Positions 9,498-18,163 of a stretch of 64,000 bases of DNA are shown piece by piece. How positions within the stretch are numbered: position 1 is the stretch's first letter; each line of letters begins with the position of its first letter. The stretch lies in contig NZ_JBEWZI010000019.1 in assembly GCF_040566545.1 (NCBI RefSeq), positions 1-64,000 on the forward strand. The letters are read 5' to 3'. Under the pieces are notes generated by a model. It did not search any database. It worked only from the letters and a program-made list of their open reading frames with translations, and was not told where the DNA came from. Position numbers and translations under genes: made by a program. Source of the stretch: Uliginosibacterium flavum. GTDB taxonomy: Bacteria > Pseudomonadota > Gammaproteobacteria > Burkholderiales > Rhodocyclaceae.

Positions 9498-10010
9498 AAA
9501 TATCCTGCTTCGGACAAACGGGGGCTGCGGCTCCCGTTTTTTTATCCACTGGAGATGCGCATCAAATGGCACTCTTGAAGCCTGCAAGCTGAAGAACAAG
9601 GATTGGCAATGGTCTACAAGCCACCATGCCGGAAATCCAATCCACACGCGGCTGTACAGACCGCCGCCATTCAAAACCGTCATTGCAGGCTCCGTCACTC
9701 GACGCATCCTGGCCGGCTCGTCCCCAAAGAAACGTGAGATCTCACCCTAGAAGCTCAGGTAACCCTGTGGAAGTTACCGAAGGCTCCGTTAATTCCTTCA
9801 GCAGGAAGAAATCCGGAGTGCAGATGAAGATCTGCCGGGCTCAACCTGTAACAAGAGAAACGCATTCATCAATTGGATAAGACTGCCATGAACAGGCGTG
9901 CAAACAAGCTTGCAACAAATACCGGAAACGGAATTCGAGCCCCCCTGCATGCCGCCGGACTCAGGCACTTAACCAAATGAGAATACCTGCCACGACAGGA
10001 GGTTAGCATC
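9498..10010. other. 513-bp gap between flagellin gene 2 and flaG
   Basis: Apart from the flagellin terminator I see no gene. A sigma-54-like GG-N10-GC arrangement occurs at 9567-9585 (TGGCAC, then GCCTGC), but its -12 half is poor. The ribosome binding site AGGAGG for flaG lies at about 9998-10003. Confidence 0.4.
9516..9543 (+). terminator. Terminator after flagellin gene 2
   Basis: AAACGGG at 9516-9522 pairs with CCCGTTT at 9533-9539, with further weak pairing inside. The right arm runs into seven T residues. It lies 18 bp after the stop codon. Confidence 0.85.
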
Positions 10011-10403
10011 ATGGCAATTCCTTCCCTCTCAGCATCACTTCCTGCCGCCCCAACGGCAAAACCTGCCGCAGCCTCCCCCGTGGCACGCCCGACTCGCAGC
10101 AACGAGTTGTCCGACGCAAACCCTGCAGCCTCTGCGGCAGATCTTGCGCGGATGCCTGATCCTGCCGTGCAGCCTCCCAGCCGCCAGCAAATCGATCAAG
10201 CCATGGAACAGATGCGCGAGGCATTGCCTCCTGTGGCACGAAACCTGCAATTCTCGCTTGACGAGGAAACTGGTCGCAGCGTTGTGAAGGTAGTGGACGC
10301 CACAACCAACGAGGTGATTCGCCAGTTTCCCAGCGAGGAATTGCTGGCCATCGCCAAAGCGCTGGACAAGTTCACCGGCCTGATGCTCAAGCAGAAGGCG
10401 TGA
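10011..10403 (+). CDS. flaG: FlaG family protein
   Basis: This 130-residue protein has a low-complexity Ala/Pro-rich first half and a FlaG-type second half (residues about 60-130: ARNLQFSLDEETGRSVVKVV, then IRQFPSEELLAIAKALDKF). FlaG proteins sit between flagellin and fliD genes in many polar flagellates and affect filament length or assembly; the mechanism is not settled. A strong AGGAGG precedes the ATG. It heads the flaG-fliD-fliS-fliT-fliK run, with 40 bp to fliD. Confidence 0.93.
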   Translation: MAIPSLSASLPAAPTAKPAAASPVARPTRSNELSDANPAASAADLARMPDPAVQPPSRQQIDQAMEQMREALPPVARNLQFSLDEETGRSVVKVVDATTNEVIRQFPSEELLAIAKALDKFTGLMLKQKA

Positions 10404-10443
10404 CAAGGAAATGCCGTCCTGAGGACGGAATGCGAGGAACATC

Positions 10444-11868
10444 ATGGCAGCCATAACTTCTGCAGGCTTGGGTTCGGGTATGGATATCGAGGGTCTGATC
10501 TCCAGCCTGATGTCGGCCGAGCAACGACCAGTCACCCTCCTCCAGACGAAGGAAAGCAAAGAGACCACCAAGCTGTCCTCATGGGGGCAGATCAAAAGCG
10601 CACTTTCCAGTCTGCAGGTAGCCGCTCAGGCGCTGGATACGCGCAGCGAATTCGCAACCTACAAAAGCAGCATTGCTGACTCCAGCGTAGCCAGCGTGGC
10701 GATCAACGGCACAGCCGTCGCAGGCAATTATTCGATTGAAGTCGGCCAGCTTGCCTCCGCGCAAAAAATCAAGTCGGCAGGTTATGCATCAATGAGCTCG
10801 GCTGTCACCGGCAGTACCTTGCCCGCGACACTGACACTCGAGATTGGCACAACCACAGCGGGCGTTTTCTCTGGCGACGGCAGCAAGACCAAAACCATCA
10901 CCATCGACTCAAGCAACAACACCCTGAGCGGATTGCGCGATGCCATCAACGCATCCAAAAGCGGGGTAAGTGCCAGCCTGGTCAATGATGGAGGCAGTTC
11001 ACCGTATCGCATGGTCCTGACGTCGGACAGCACCGGAACCGCCAGCACTTTCAAACTCTCAGGCCTCACAGACTTCAGCTATAACCCTGCCACGAACACC
11101 GGCACAGGGCTGAGCACGGTCAACACAGCAACCAATGCTCAGCTGACAATCGATGGCATGAGCGTCACCAAATACAGTAATACGATTACTGATGCCATTC
11201 AGGGCGTGACCCTGAATCTGAGCAAGACCAACGTTGCAAATGCCACCACCCTGACCGTTTCCAACGACACCGCTGGCGTGCAGACAAAGGTCGCAGCATT
11301 TATCAGTGCCTATAACTCGCTGAATTCCGTGATCAAGGTTCAAACTGCCTACGATCCGAACAGCAAGACCGCTGGCACGCTCAATGGCGACAGCACGGTC
11401 CGCAACATTCAGAGCCAGCTTAAAAGCATCCTGACGAGCGTGGTAGGCAGCGGATCAATGGCTCGCATGTCAGATGCCGGCATTGCTTTTCAAAAAGATG
11501 GCAGCCTGGCCCTTGATAGTGCGAAGTTCCAGGCCGCTCTGGCCAAACCCACTCAGGATGTCGCTGGACTGTTCGTCAAGGACGCCAGTAGCAGTTCCAA
11601 CGGCGTGGCGAGCCAGATAGCCACTCGCGTTGCCTCGATGCTGGCCTCTGGCGGGATGCTCACCGCTCGCACCGATGGCATAAATGCCACCATCAAGACG
11701 CTGGATAAACGCATTGACACGCTCAACGACCGCTTGGTCGGCATAGAAAAACGGTACCGCGCGCAATTTACCTCTCTCGACACAACCATCGCGAACATGA
11801 ATGGCACCAGCAGCTTTCTCACGCAACAGTTGTCTGCGCTGTCCAACCTGAGCAATTACTCAAACTAA
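10444..11868 (+). CDS. fliD: Flagellar filament capping protein FliD
   Basis: FliD (HAP2) caps the growing filament and helps flagellin subunits fold at the tip. The 474-residue product opens with the family signature SAGLGSGMDIEGLISSLMSAE. The middle (about 90-400) is variable, and the C-terminus is a predicted coiled coil (TLDKRIDTLNDRLVGIEKRYRAQFTSLD) ending in MNGTSSFLTQQLSAL. Length is typical of beta- and gammaproteobacterial FliD. It is followed after 34 bp by fliS, the flagellin chaperone, in the usual order. Confidence 0.97.
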   Translation: MAAITSAGLGSGMDIEGLISSLMSAEQRPVTLLQTKESKETTKLSSWGQIKSALSSLQVAAQALDTRSEFATYKSSIADSSVASVAINGTAVAGNYSIEVGQLASAQKIKSAGYASMSSAVTGSTLPATLTLEIGTTTAGVFSGDGSKTKTITIDSSNNTLSGLRDAINASKSGVSASLVNDGGSSPYRMVLTSDSTGTASTFKLSGLTDFSYNPATNTGTGLSTVNTATNAQLTIDGMSVTKYSNTITDAIQGVTLNLSKTNVANATTLTVSNDTAGVQTKVAAFISAYNSLNSVIKVQTAYDPNSKTAGTLNGDSTVRNIQSQLKSILTSVVGSGSMARMSDAGIAFQKDGSLALDSAKFQAALAKPTQDVAGLFVKDASSSSNGVASQIATRVASMLASGGMLTARTDGINATIKTLDKRIDTLNDRLVGIEKRYRAQFTSLDTTIANMNGTSSFLTQQLSALSNLSNYSN

Positions 11869-11902
11869 GCAACCATTCCAAGTATCAAGGAGACGATCAA
11901 TC

Positions 11903-12316
11903 ATGTTTGCACGCAACTCAGCAGCCACTTACGCCAGGGTTGGCATCGAGACGAACGTGTCATCTGCTGATCCACATCAGTTGATCTTGATGCTTTTTGA
12001 CGGCGCGTTGCTAGCGGTTAATTCCGCTGCCGCTGCCATTGAGAGCAAAGACAACCCTGCAAAGATCCGTCACATCAGCAAGGCTGTCGAAATCATCACC
12101 ATGGGCCTTCAGGCCAGCCTAGATGCGTCGGGGGGGGAACTGACCGAACGATTACACGCACTCTATGACTACATGGGCATGCGTCTGGCGCTGGCCAATG
12201 CGCAAAGCAACACAGCCCCACTCATTGAAGTTTCTGGCCTGCTGCGCGACCTGCGCGAAGCCTGGGCCCAGATCAGCGACGCGACACGCGCCGAAACCAC
12301 TGCACAGGAGGCATGA
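11903..12316 (+). CDS. fliS: Flagellin export chaperone FliS
   Basis: FliS binds the C-terminus of newly made flagellin in the cytoplasm and keeps it export-competent. The 137-residue product is all helical in character and carries the family motif ADPHQLILMLFDGAL at about residues 24-38, with YDYMGMRLALAN near residue 90. AAGGAGA precedes the ATG. Its stop overlaps the fliT start (ATGATGA), indicating translational coupling. Confidence 0.96.
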   Translation: MFARNSAATYARVGIETNVSSADPHQLILMLFDGALLAVNSAAAAIESKDNPAKIRHISKAVEIITMGLQASLDASGGELTERLHALYDYMGMRLALANAQSNTAPLIEVSGLLRDLREAWAQISDATRAETTAQEA

Positions 12317-12648
12317 TGAACACGCCTGTCACCCTGTATGAATCGATCCTTCAGCTGTCGCGCCGCATGGTTGCCGCAGCGGAGGCCAATGACTGGGATC
12401 TGTTATGCGCGCTGGAGAGCGAAGTCACGGCATTGCGCGAGCGGCTGCAGCAGGACGATCCGCCTGCCCTGCAAGCCTCGCTGGATGAGGCTACGCGTCA
12501 ACGCAAGGCCACACTGATTCACCAGATTCTGGCCGATGACCGCGAAATCCGCAGCCATACCCAGCCCTGGATGGAGAGCGTCAAAACCCTGCTGGCCGGC
12601 AACGCGCGACAACGCTCCGTGCAACAGGCTTACGGCGCAGGCCGTTAA
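12313..12648 (+). CDS. fliT: Flagellar protein FliT
   Basis: FliT is the export chaperone for FliD and in enterobacteria also binds FlhD4C2. This 111-residue protein fits by position right after fliS, by size and by its fully helical, charged sequence (YESILQLSRRMVAAAEANDWDLL, then LIHQILADDREIR and a basic tail). FliT is poorly conserved, so the call leans on synteny. There are two adjacent ATG codons (12313 and 12316). The first is used here because it overlaps the fliS stop. Confidence 0.85.
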   Translation: MMNTPVTLYESILQLSRRMVAAAEANDWDLLCALESEVTALRERLQQDDPPALQASLDEATRQRKATLIHQILADDREIRSHTQPWMESVKTLLAGNARQRSVQQAYGAGR

Positions 12649-12672
12649 CGACATTTCACCGGACGACAGGTC

Positions 12673-13863
12673 ATGATCCCCTCAGACCTTGCCGTCCGCC
12701 TGCGCAGCCTGATCGATGCAAGCGTGCAACCTATGTCGGTGGCGCACGCGATCTCGTCCGATCTGCCGCGTTTCGAAACCGGTTCGCGCTTCACCGCGCA
12801 AATCCAGAACCCCTTGCCAGACGGCAGTTTTCGCGCCGTGGTTGAAGGCAAGACGATGACCCTGGCCTTGCCGGACTCCGCCAAAAGCGGCGATGTGCTG
12901 GAACTGATCGTCACCGAGCAGCGCGGCAGCACCATCCACGCCCGCCAGACCAATACGCTGCCCTTGCCCGCCATGAATGCCGGCGAGGTGCCCAAGCCCG
13001 TGCTCAGTCAGACCGGTCAGTTGATCAGCCAGTTGCTGACTGGACGCTTTGGCGAGCCCGAGCCGGTGCCACTCGCCAAGGGCGCAACGCTACTGCCTGC
13101 ACCACCGCAAACCGCCGCCGAACTGGTTCCCCTGCTCAAACAGGCGGTCAGCAGTAGCGGTCTGTTCTACGAATCACACCTGCGCCAGTGGGTCGAGGGC
13201 AAACTGCCGCTCGCCACCCTGCAGCAGGAGCCTCAAGCGCAACAGCCGCCCCTGCCCGATCCAGCCGCCCCCCCTCTGTCAAGCCGCACCGCGCTTGAGT
13301 CTTCAGGCAGGGCGCCGCTAGATGCAAACGGCAAGCCACTCTCCAAGCTATCGGTTGAGAGTGAAGCCGCCAAGGTGATGCTGACACCAGCCAGCAGCGC
13401 GGACGACGCGGCCGAGCCAGCCCAGGCTCGCGCGGTTCATCTGGAAGCCTTTGCCGAGCAAGCGGGCAAAAGCAGCGCAGCCAAAGCCGTGGCGGAACCA
13501 CTGATGCCGATAGTGCAACAGCAGCTCGAAGCCCTCGCCAGCCACCAGATGACCTGGCAGGGGCAGGTCTGGCCCGGCATGCAGATGCAATGGGACGTGA
13601 GCGACCCCGATCATCAACGCACCAGCGGCGATGAAGAGCTGCCGCAGATCTGGCGCAGCACCCTGCGCCTGCAACTGCCGCGCCTCGGGGACGTTCAAGC
13701 CCAGCTGGTTTTCGGCCCGCAGGGGCTGAGCGTGCAGATTGACACTGACAACGGCGTATCCGCCCAGCGCATGCGGGTGGCACAGGCGCAGTTGCAGTCA
13801 TCGCTGGAGGCGGCGGGCGTGCCCATCATCCAGTTGCAGGTGAGCGAACATGCAAGCGCCTGA
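12673..13863 (+). CDS. fliK: Flagellar hook-length control protein FliK
   Basis: FliK is the secreted molecular ruler that sets hook length and switches export specificity through FlhB. The 396-residue product has a long Pro/Ala/Gln-rich middle (about 110-270). Its C-terminal region (about 310-396: LRLQLPRLGDVQAQLVFGPQ, then MRVAQAQLQSSLEAAGV) matches the Flg_hook/FliK C-terminal pattern, in which a substrate amphipathic region ends the protein. The N-terminus lacks clear motifs, as is usual. Its last 14 bp overlap an FlhB C-terminal-domain gene, fitting a functional pair. Confidence 0.85.
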   Translation: MIPSDLAVRLRSLIDASVQPMSVAHAISSDLPRFETGSRFTAQIQNPLPDGSFRAVVEGKTMTLALPDSAKSGDVLELIVTEQRGSTIHARQTNTLPLPAMNAGEVPKPVLSQTGQLISQLLTGRFGEPEPVPLAKGATLLPAPPQTAAELVPLLKQAVSSSGLFYESHLRQWVEGKLPLATLQQEPQAQQPPLPDPAAPPLSSRTALESSGRAPLDANGKPLSKLSVESEAAKVMLTPASSADDAAEPAQARAVHLEAFAEQAGKSSAAKAVAEPLMPIVQQQLEALASHQMTWQGQVWPGMQMQWDVSDPDHQRTSGDEELPQIWRSTLRLQLPRLGDVQAQLVFGPQGLSVQIDTDNGVSAQRMRVAQAQLQSSLEAAGVPIIQLQVSEHASA

Positions 13864-14191
13864 AGCACGTCAGGAGCAACCGGAACGCCGCGCCAGCGCG
13901 GTGGCCCTCGCCTATCAGGACGGCGATGGCGCGCCGCGCGTTGTCGCCAAGGGCAATGGCCTGATCGCCCAGGAAATCATCGACCGGGCGCGCGCCGCAG
14001 GCGTGTATGTGCACGAATCACGCGAACTGGTCGCACTGCTGATGCAGGTAGATCTGGATCAGAACATTCCGCCACAGCTTTACATCGCGATTGCCGAGCT
14101 GCTGGCCTGGCTCTACAAGCTGGAGCAAGGCCAGCAGGCGCCCCCACCCGAGCTGCCCGGTGATATAGTCGAGCAAGCTGCCGCACTGTAA
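13850..14191 (+). CDS. FlhB C-terminal domain-like protein (FhlB type)
   Basis: The 113-residue product resembles the cytoplasmic domain of the export switch proteins FlhB/YscU: AVALAYQDGDGAPRVVAKGNGLIAQEI, then ARAAGVYVHESRELVALLMQVDLDQNIPPQLYIAIAELLAWLY. It has no transmembrane part and lacks the NPTH autocleavage motif, because the sequence begins after that site. Stand-alone paralogues of this kind are known beside fliK and can partly replace the FlhB C-terminus in some bacteria. The start at 13850 overlaps the end of fliK by 14 bp, which argues for co-translation. Its role in export switching is inferred. Confidence 0.88.
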   Translation: MQAPEARQEQPERRASAVALAYQDGDGAPRVVAKGNGLIAQEIIDRARAAGVYVHESRELVALLMQVDLDQNIPPQLYIAIAELLAWLYKLEQGQQAPPPELPGDIVEQAAAL

Positions 14192-14290
14192 TTCCAACTC
14201 CAGATAGAAACGATACTTTGTTGACTTCGCCTTGCCGTGCTACAGCACTGTCTGCGGGCTCGTCGTCGCGTCTCTATCTGGAATTGGAAT
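14191..14290. repeat. Inverted-repeat element with 22-bp arms
   Basis: Bases 14191-14212 and 14269-14290 are inverted copies matching at 20 of 22 positions. The interior holds a smaller palindrome (GTGCT at 14237-14241, AGCAC at 14244-14248). The left arm shares one base with the upstream stop codon. About 100 bp with paired ends and no coding capacity resembles a MITE or REP-type element. I see no clear target-site duplication. Confidence 0.7.
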
Positions 14291-14325
14291 AAATAGCCGG
14301 CGGTACCTGATATTTCAGAAGCTGT

Positions 14326-14455
14326 TCACGATCTGTTGCGAGAGGCCGTCAGCGGGGTGAAGAGCAGCGCAGGAACCGGAGTGTATGTTGATACACGAGG
14401 ATTCCGAGCAGCGCATGAGCCCCGATCACGGCCTCGCAGTAAGATCATGGACTGC
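14326..14455. repeat. Imperfect palindromic element centred on 14389
   Basis: GTGTAT at 14381-14386 pairs with ATACAC at 14391-14396 across GTTG. Outside it GGAACC/GGATTCC, CGGGG/CCCCG and GATCTNNNGCGAG-AGGCCGT/ACGGCCTCGC-NNNNAGATC also pair, so the whole stretch can fold into one long imperfect hairpin. Together with the preceding element it fills the gap before the PilZ gene. Confidence 0.6.
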
Positions 14456-14472
14456 TTCTTAGAGCCTCCAGA

Positions 14473-15234
14473 ATGACAAAAGCGACCACACCCGAGCCCA
14501 AGTTCGAGCTTCTGCAAGCCGACGATTATTCGCAATACCTGCTGCGCGAGCCACGCGAAATCGCCTTCGTGCTACGCCAGCTGGCCGCCCGGCGTTCGAT
14601 GGTCACCGCCCATTTTGGCGAACGCAACGAATTCCTGCTGACCACCGTCATTGAAGTCGCCGCCGACAACAAAAGTCTGCTTGTCGATCTGGGGCGCGAA
14701 GAAACCATCATCGCCAATGCCATGGCCTGCGGCAAGTTGCTGTGCGTGACACAAATCGACAAGGTCAAAGTCCAGTTCCCGCTGGAGCGCCTGGAACGCG
14801 TCACTCACGAAGGCTTCCCGGCCCTGCGTGCGCCCCTGCCCGATGTGCTGCTGCGCCTGCAGCGGCGCGAGTATTACCGCCTCTCGGCGCCGGCTGCCGA
14901 CACCCTCAGCTGCCAGATCCCCTTAGCGAATGATCGTCGCATCACGGCCCGCGTCATTGACATTTCGGGCGGAGGCATCGCGGTGCTGGCTCCGCCTGAT
15001 GACACCCTGCTGCAGCCGGACATGAGCTTTCGTAACTGCCAGCTGGTGTTGCCCGAATTCGGCGCCATCACCGCCACCGTGCACGTGCGCAGCCTGTTTC
15101 GCATGACCCAGCGCAACGGCCAGGACATGCTGCGCGCCGGCTGCCAGTTTCAGGATCTGAGCGCACCAATGGCCCACGCCATCCAGCGCTACATCCTGCG
15201 CATCGAACAAGATCGCGCCAGCCGCAACGTCTAA
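14473..15234 (+). CDS. ycgR: YcgR-type flagellar brake protein (PilZ domain)
   Basis: This 253-residue cytoplasmic protein has the two-domain YcgR layout: an N-terminal PilZN/YcgR domain (about 15-120) and a C-terminal PilZ domain (about 125-245). Both c-di-GMP-binding motifs are intact: RxxxR within RREYYR (residues 131-136) and DxSxxG within DISGGG (163-168). YcgR proteins slow or bias the flagellar motor when c-di-GMP is high. Lying beside the flagellar genes fits that. The start ATG follows GCCTCCAG, a weak ribosome site. The gap to the next gene is 2 bp. Confidence 0.9.
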   Translation: MTKATTPEPKFELLQADDYSQYLLREPREIAFVLRQLAARRSMVTAHFGERNEFLLTTVIEVAADNKSLLVDLGREETIIANAMACGKLLCVTQIDKVKVQFPLERLERVTHEGFPALRAPLPDVLLRLQRREYYRLSAPAADTLSCQIPLANDRRITARVIDISGGGIAVLAPPDDTLLQPDMSFRNCQLVLPEFGAITATVHVRSLFRMTQRNGQDMLRAGCQFQDLSAPMAHAIQRYILRIEQDRASRNV

Positions 15235-15236
15235 AC

Positions 15237-16175
15237 ATGGCGGCCAACACCACTTCCGACGCGATCACCTACATCCGCTTGTCGGTTGTCGCAGCGCTGG
15301 CCACGATCATCCTGAAGTTCATCGCCTGGTGGCTGTCCGGCTCGGTCAGCCTGCTTTCGGATGCGATGGAATCCTTCGTCAATCTGGCCGGAGCGATCTT
15401 TGCGCTGGTGATGCTCAAGATCGCCGCCGAGCCGCCCGATGCTGATCACCCCTGGGGCCACAACAAGGCCGAGTATTTCTCCAGCGGCTTTGAAGGCAGC
15501 CTGATTTTCGTCGCTGCCGGCGCCATCCTGTGGGCCGCCATTCCGCGCCTGTTTGCACCCCAGCCACTCGAATCACTGGGCATAGGCCTGTGGTTCTCGG
15601 CCGCCAGCACCGCCATCAACTTCGCCACGGCAATCACCCTGCGCCGGGCCGGCAAACGCCTGCATTCGGTGGTGCTGGAGGCTGACTCAGCCCACCTGAT
15701 GACCGATGTATGGACGTCGGTCGGCGTGGTCGGCGGGCTGATCGGCGTGATGCTCACCGGCTGGCTGTGGCTGGATGCGGTGATCGCCATTCTGGTAGCC
15801 CTGCACATCCTGTCAGAAGGCTGGAAACTGATGAGCGGCGCCGTCGGCGGGCTGATGGATCACGCTATGGATGCCGACGAAATCCTGCAGATCAAACAGA
15901 TCCTGCGCAACTATGCCGAACGCAACGTGCACTACCGTCACCTGCTCACCCGCCGCTCCGGCACCCAGCGTTTCGCCCACGTCGACATCCTCGTTCCCGG
16001 CGACTGGAGCGTCGAGATCGCTCACACCCTGCTCGACGAAATCGAAGCCCGGATTGCCGCAGAAGTTCATGGCACACAAACCACGACCCATCTGGAGCCG
16101 GTATATTGCGTCCTCAATACCGCTCCACCGGCCGCCACCAAGCCAGTCGCAGCCGCCCGTTCACCACAGGAATAA
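15237..16175 (+). CDS. Cation diffusion facilitator family transporter
   Basis: A 312-residue inner-membrane protein of the CDF family, which exports divalent metals such as Zn, Fe, Co or Cd in exchange for protons. It shows six predicted spans in about residues 12-205, the metal-site motifs LLSDAMES (about 38-45) and EADSAHLMTDV (HxxxD, about 147-157), and the HPWGHNKAEYF loop. The C-terminal 100 residues form the cytoplasmic metal-sensing domain. Which metal is moved cannot be read from the sequence. It lies 2 bp after the PilZ gene and 2 bp before pyrD, so the three may share a transcript. Confidence 0.93.
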   Translation: MAANTTSDAITYIRLSVVAALATIILKFIAWWLSGSVSLLSDAMESFVNLAGAIFALVMLKIAAEPPDADHPWGHNKAEYFSSGFEGSLIFVAAGAILWAAIPRLFAPQPLESLGIGLWFSAASTAINFATAITLRRAGKRLHSVVLEADSAHLMTDVWTSVGVVGGLIGVMLTGWLWLDAVIAILVALHILSEGWKLMSGAVGGLMDHAMDADEILQIKQILRNYAERNVHYRHLLTRRSGTQRFAHVDILVPGDWSVEIAHTLLDEIEARIAAEVHGTQTTTHLEPVYCVLNTAPPAATKPVAAARSPQE

Positions 16176-16177
16176 AG

Positions 16178-17215
16178 ATGCTCTACTCACTCGCCCGTCC
16201 CGTTCTGTTCTCGCTCGACCCCGAATGTGCCCATGACCTCAGCCTGTGGGGCATGCGCAATTTCGGCGGCTGGATGCCATCAGTGAGCATGCAGGAAGGG
16301 GAGACCGTCGAAGTGATGGGCCTGCGCTTTCCGAACCGCGTCGGCCTGGCCGCCGGTCTCGACAAGAACGGCGAAGCCATCGATGCGCTGGCCTCCTTCG
16401 GCTTTGGCCACATCGAAATCGGCACCGTCACCCCGCGTGCTCAGCCCGGCAATCCGAAGCCGCGCATGTTCCGCATCCCGGCCAAGACCGCGATCATCAA
16501 CCGCATGGGCTTCAACAACGACGGCGTCGACAACCTCGTCGCCAACGTTCGGGCCAGCCGCTTCAAGGGCATCCTCGGCATCTCCATCGGCAAGAATTTC
16601 GACACGCCGATTGATCAGGCGGCCGACGATTACATCAGCTGTCTGGACAAGGTTTATGGCCACGCCAGCTACGTGGCAGCCAATATTTCCTCGCCGAACA
16701 CCAAGAATCTGCGCCAGCTGCAGGGCGAATCAGAACTCGACAGCCTGCTCGGCCGCCTCAAACAGCGCCAGACCGAACTCGCCCAGGCCCATGGCCGCTA
16801 CGTGCCGATCGCCCTGAAAATCGCGCCGGACGTGGATGAAGCTCAGCTCACCAACATCGCCGACGCCCTGCGCCGTCACCGCATCGACGGCGTGATCGCC
16901 ACCAACACCACGCTCTCGCGCGATGCCGTGATGGGCCAAGTCCATTGCAACGAAGCGGGCGGCCTGTCCGGCGAGCCCGTGCGCGAGCGCTCTACCGAAG
17001 TCGTCCGCTCGCTGGCCGTCAAACTCGGCGGCGAAGTGCCCATCATCGGCGTCGGCGGCATCACCCAGGGCGAGCACGCGCTGGAAAAGCTCCAGGCCGG
17101 CGCGACGCTGATCCAGCTCTACACCGGCTTCATCTATCGTGGCCCTCAGCTGATCAGCGACTGCGTCAAAGCCACGCGCGTGTTTGAACGCGATGCGCCG
17201 GAAACGGTCGCTTAA
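16178..17215 (+). CDS. pyrD: Dihydroorotate dehydrogenase (quinone)
   Basis: Class 2 PyrD oxidises dihydroorotate to orotate in pyrimidine synthesis and passes electrons to quinone at the membrane. The 345-residue product has the class 2 N-terminal helical extension (MLYSLARPVLFSLDPECAHDL). FMN and substrate motifs follow: GLAAGLDKNGEAIDALASFGFGH-type region, RMGFNN, NISSPNTKNLR with the class 2 catalytic serine, and IGVGGI near the end. The ATG at 16178 was chosen over a much longer in-frame opening because it gives the family N-terminus and follows the CDF stop by 2 bp. Confidence 0.97.
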   Translation: MLYSLARPVLFSLDPECAHDLSLWGMRNFGGWMPSVSMQEGETVEVMGLRFPNRVGLAAGLDKNGEAIDALASFGFGHIEIGTVTPRAQPGNPKPRMFRIPAKTAIINRMGFNNDGVDNLVANVRASRFKGILGISIGKNFDTPIDQAADDYISCLDKVYGHASYVAANISSPNTKNLRQLQGESELDSLLGRLKQRQTELAQAHGRYVPIALKIAPDVDEAQLTNIADALRRHRIDGVIATNTTLSRDAVMGQVHCNEAGGLSGEPVRERSTEVVRSLAVKLGGEVPIIGVGGITQGEHALEKLQAGATLIQLYTGFIYRGPQLISDCVKATRVFERDAPETVA

Positions 17216-17581
17216 TCCGCCAGCGGCGGAGTGCTGAGTTCTGAGGATTGAGTGCTGAATGGGCATGCCTGTAGAGCCGCGCCCAGCATGCGTCTTCTGG
17301 CAAGGGTGTTGAAGAGGCTTATTGGATGAGCCTCTCCGAGCACCGCTGTAGGTCGGGCTTTAGCCCGACATCCTCATTGCCACACCCGCGTCGGGCTAGA
17401 GCCCGACCTACGAAAGGTCTGCCTCACGAGCGCTAGCGGACGTTTTTACTCAGCACTCAATCCTCAGAACTCAGCACTTGCGGCGGTCTTATGCCGCATC
17501 TGCATACACCTATAACACCCCTGCGCTTTGGTTTCACACTGCGGACGGGGATAATCGTGTCCAAACTTCGGGCAAAAATTC
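17216..17581. repeat. Nested inverted-repeat element between pyrD and rnfA
   Basis: This 366-bp gap is built from repeats and contains no gene. The outer arms, 17230-17258 and 17450-17478, are a perfect 29-bp inverted repeat, and each arm is itself periodic at 7 bp (GAGTGCT, GAGTTCT, GAGGATT, GAGTGCT). Inside it, 17348-17369 and 17390-17411 are inverted copies (21 of 22) of a GTAGGTCGGGCTNTAGCCCGAC unit, each also palindromic. A TGCCTGTAGA/TCTTCTGGCA hairpin lies at 17266-17302. The outer arms stand about 100 bp before rnfA. Confidence 0.9.
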
Positions 17582-18163
17582 ATGGCTCACTACATTTTTC
17601 TGATCATCGGCGCCGTTCTGGTCAATAACGTCGTCTTCGTACGCATCCTCGGCCTGTGTCCGTTTCTCGGCGTTTCCAAGAAACTGGAAACGGCCATCGG
17701 CATGGGCGCCGCCACCACTTTCGTGCTCACCCTGGCCTGCGGCAGCAGTTACCTGATCGAGCACTGGCTGCTCATTCCCTTCGATGTCGCCTATCTGCGC
17801 ACTTTGTCTTTCATCGTGGTGATTGCCGCCATCGTGCAGCTGACCGAACTGGTGATCCAGAAGACCAGCCCCGTGCTGCATCAGGTGCTGGGCATCTACC
17901 TGCCGCTGATCACCACCAACTGCGCGGTGCTGGGCATTCCGCTGCTGTCGGTCAATTATCAGCACAATTTCATGGAGGCCCTGCTCTTCGGTGCCGGCAG
18001 CGCCACCGGCTTCTCGCTGGCGCTGGTGCTGTTTGCCGGCATCCGCGAACGTCTGGAGGGGGCCGAGGTGCCAGCGCCATTCAAAGGCACGGCGATTGCG
18101 TTGGTCACCGCCGGGCTGATGAGCCTGGCTTTCATGGGTTTTGCCGGACTGGACAAGTTCTGA
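17582..18163 (+). CDS. rnfA: Rnf electron transport complex subunit A
   Basis: RnfA (RsxA) is an inner-membrane subunit of the Rnf complex, which couples electron flow between NADH and ferredoxin to ion movement. The 193-residue product has six predicted membrane helices. It carries the Nqr/Rnf signatures NNVVFVRILGLCPFLGVS (about 15-32) and LPLITTNCAVLG (about 107-118), whose cysteines hold the membrane Fe-S cluster in this family. It opens a six-subunit operon. The TGA overlaps the rnfB ATG by one base. Confidence 0.97.
   Translation: MAHYIFLIIGAVLVNNVVFVRILGLCPFLGVSKKLETAIGMGAATTFVLTLACGSSYLIEHWLLIPFDVAYLRTLSFIVVIAAIVQLTELVIQKTSPVLHQVLGIYLPLITTNCAVLGIPLLSVNYQHNFMEALLFGAGSATGFSLALVLFAGIRERLEGAEVPAPFKGTAIALVTAGLMSLAFMGFAGLDKF

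Noticed and set aside
9567..9585. Sigma-54-like promoter before flaG
   Set aside because: GG and GC are 10 bp apart but the -12 half (AAGCC) fits poorly and the site is over 400 bp from the gene. Not strong enough for a feature.
15710..16177. Upstream extension of pyrD by 156 residues
   Set aside because: It lies in another frame of the cation-efflux gene. The ATG at 16178 gives the normal class 2 PyrD N-terminus.
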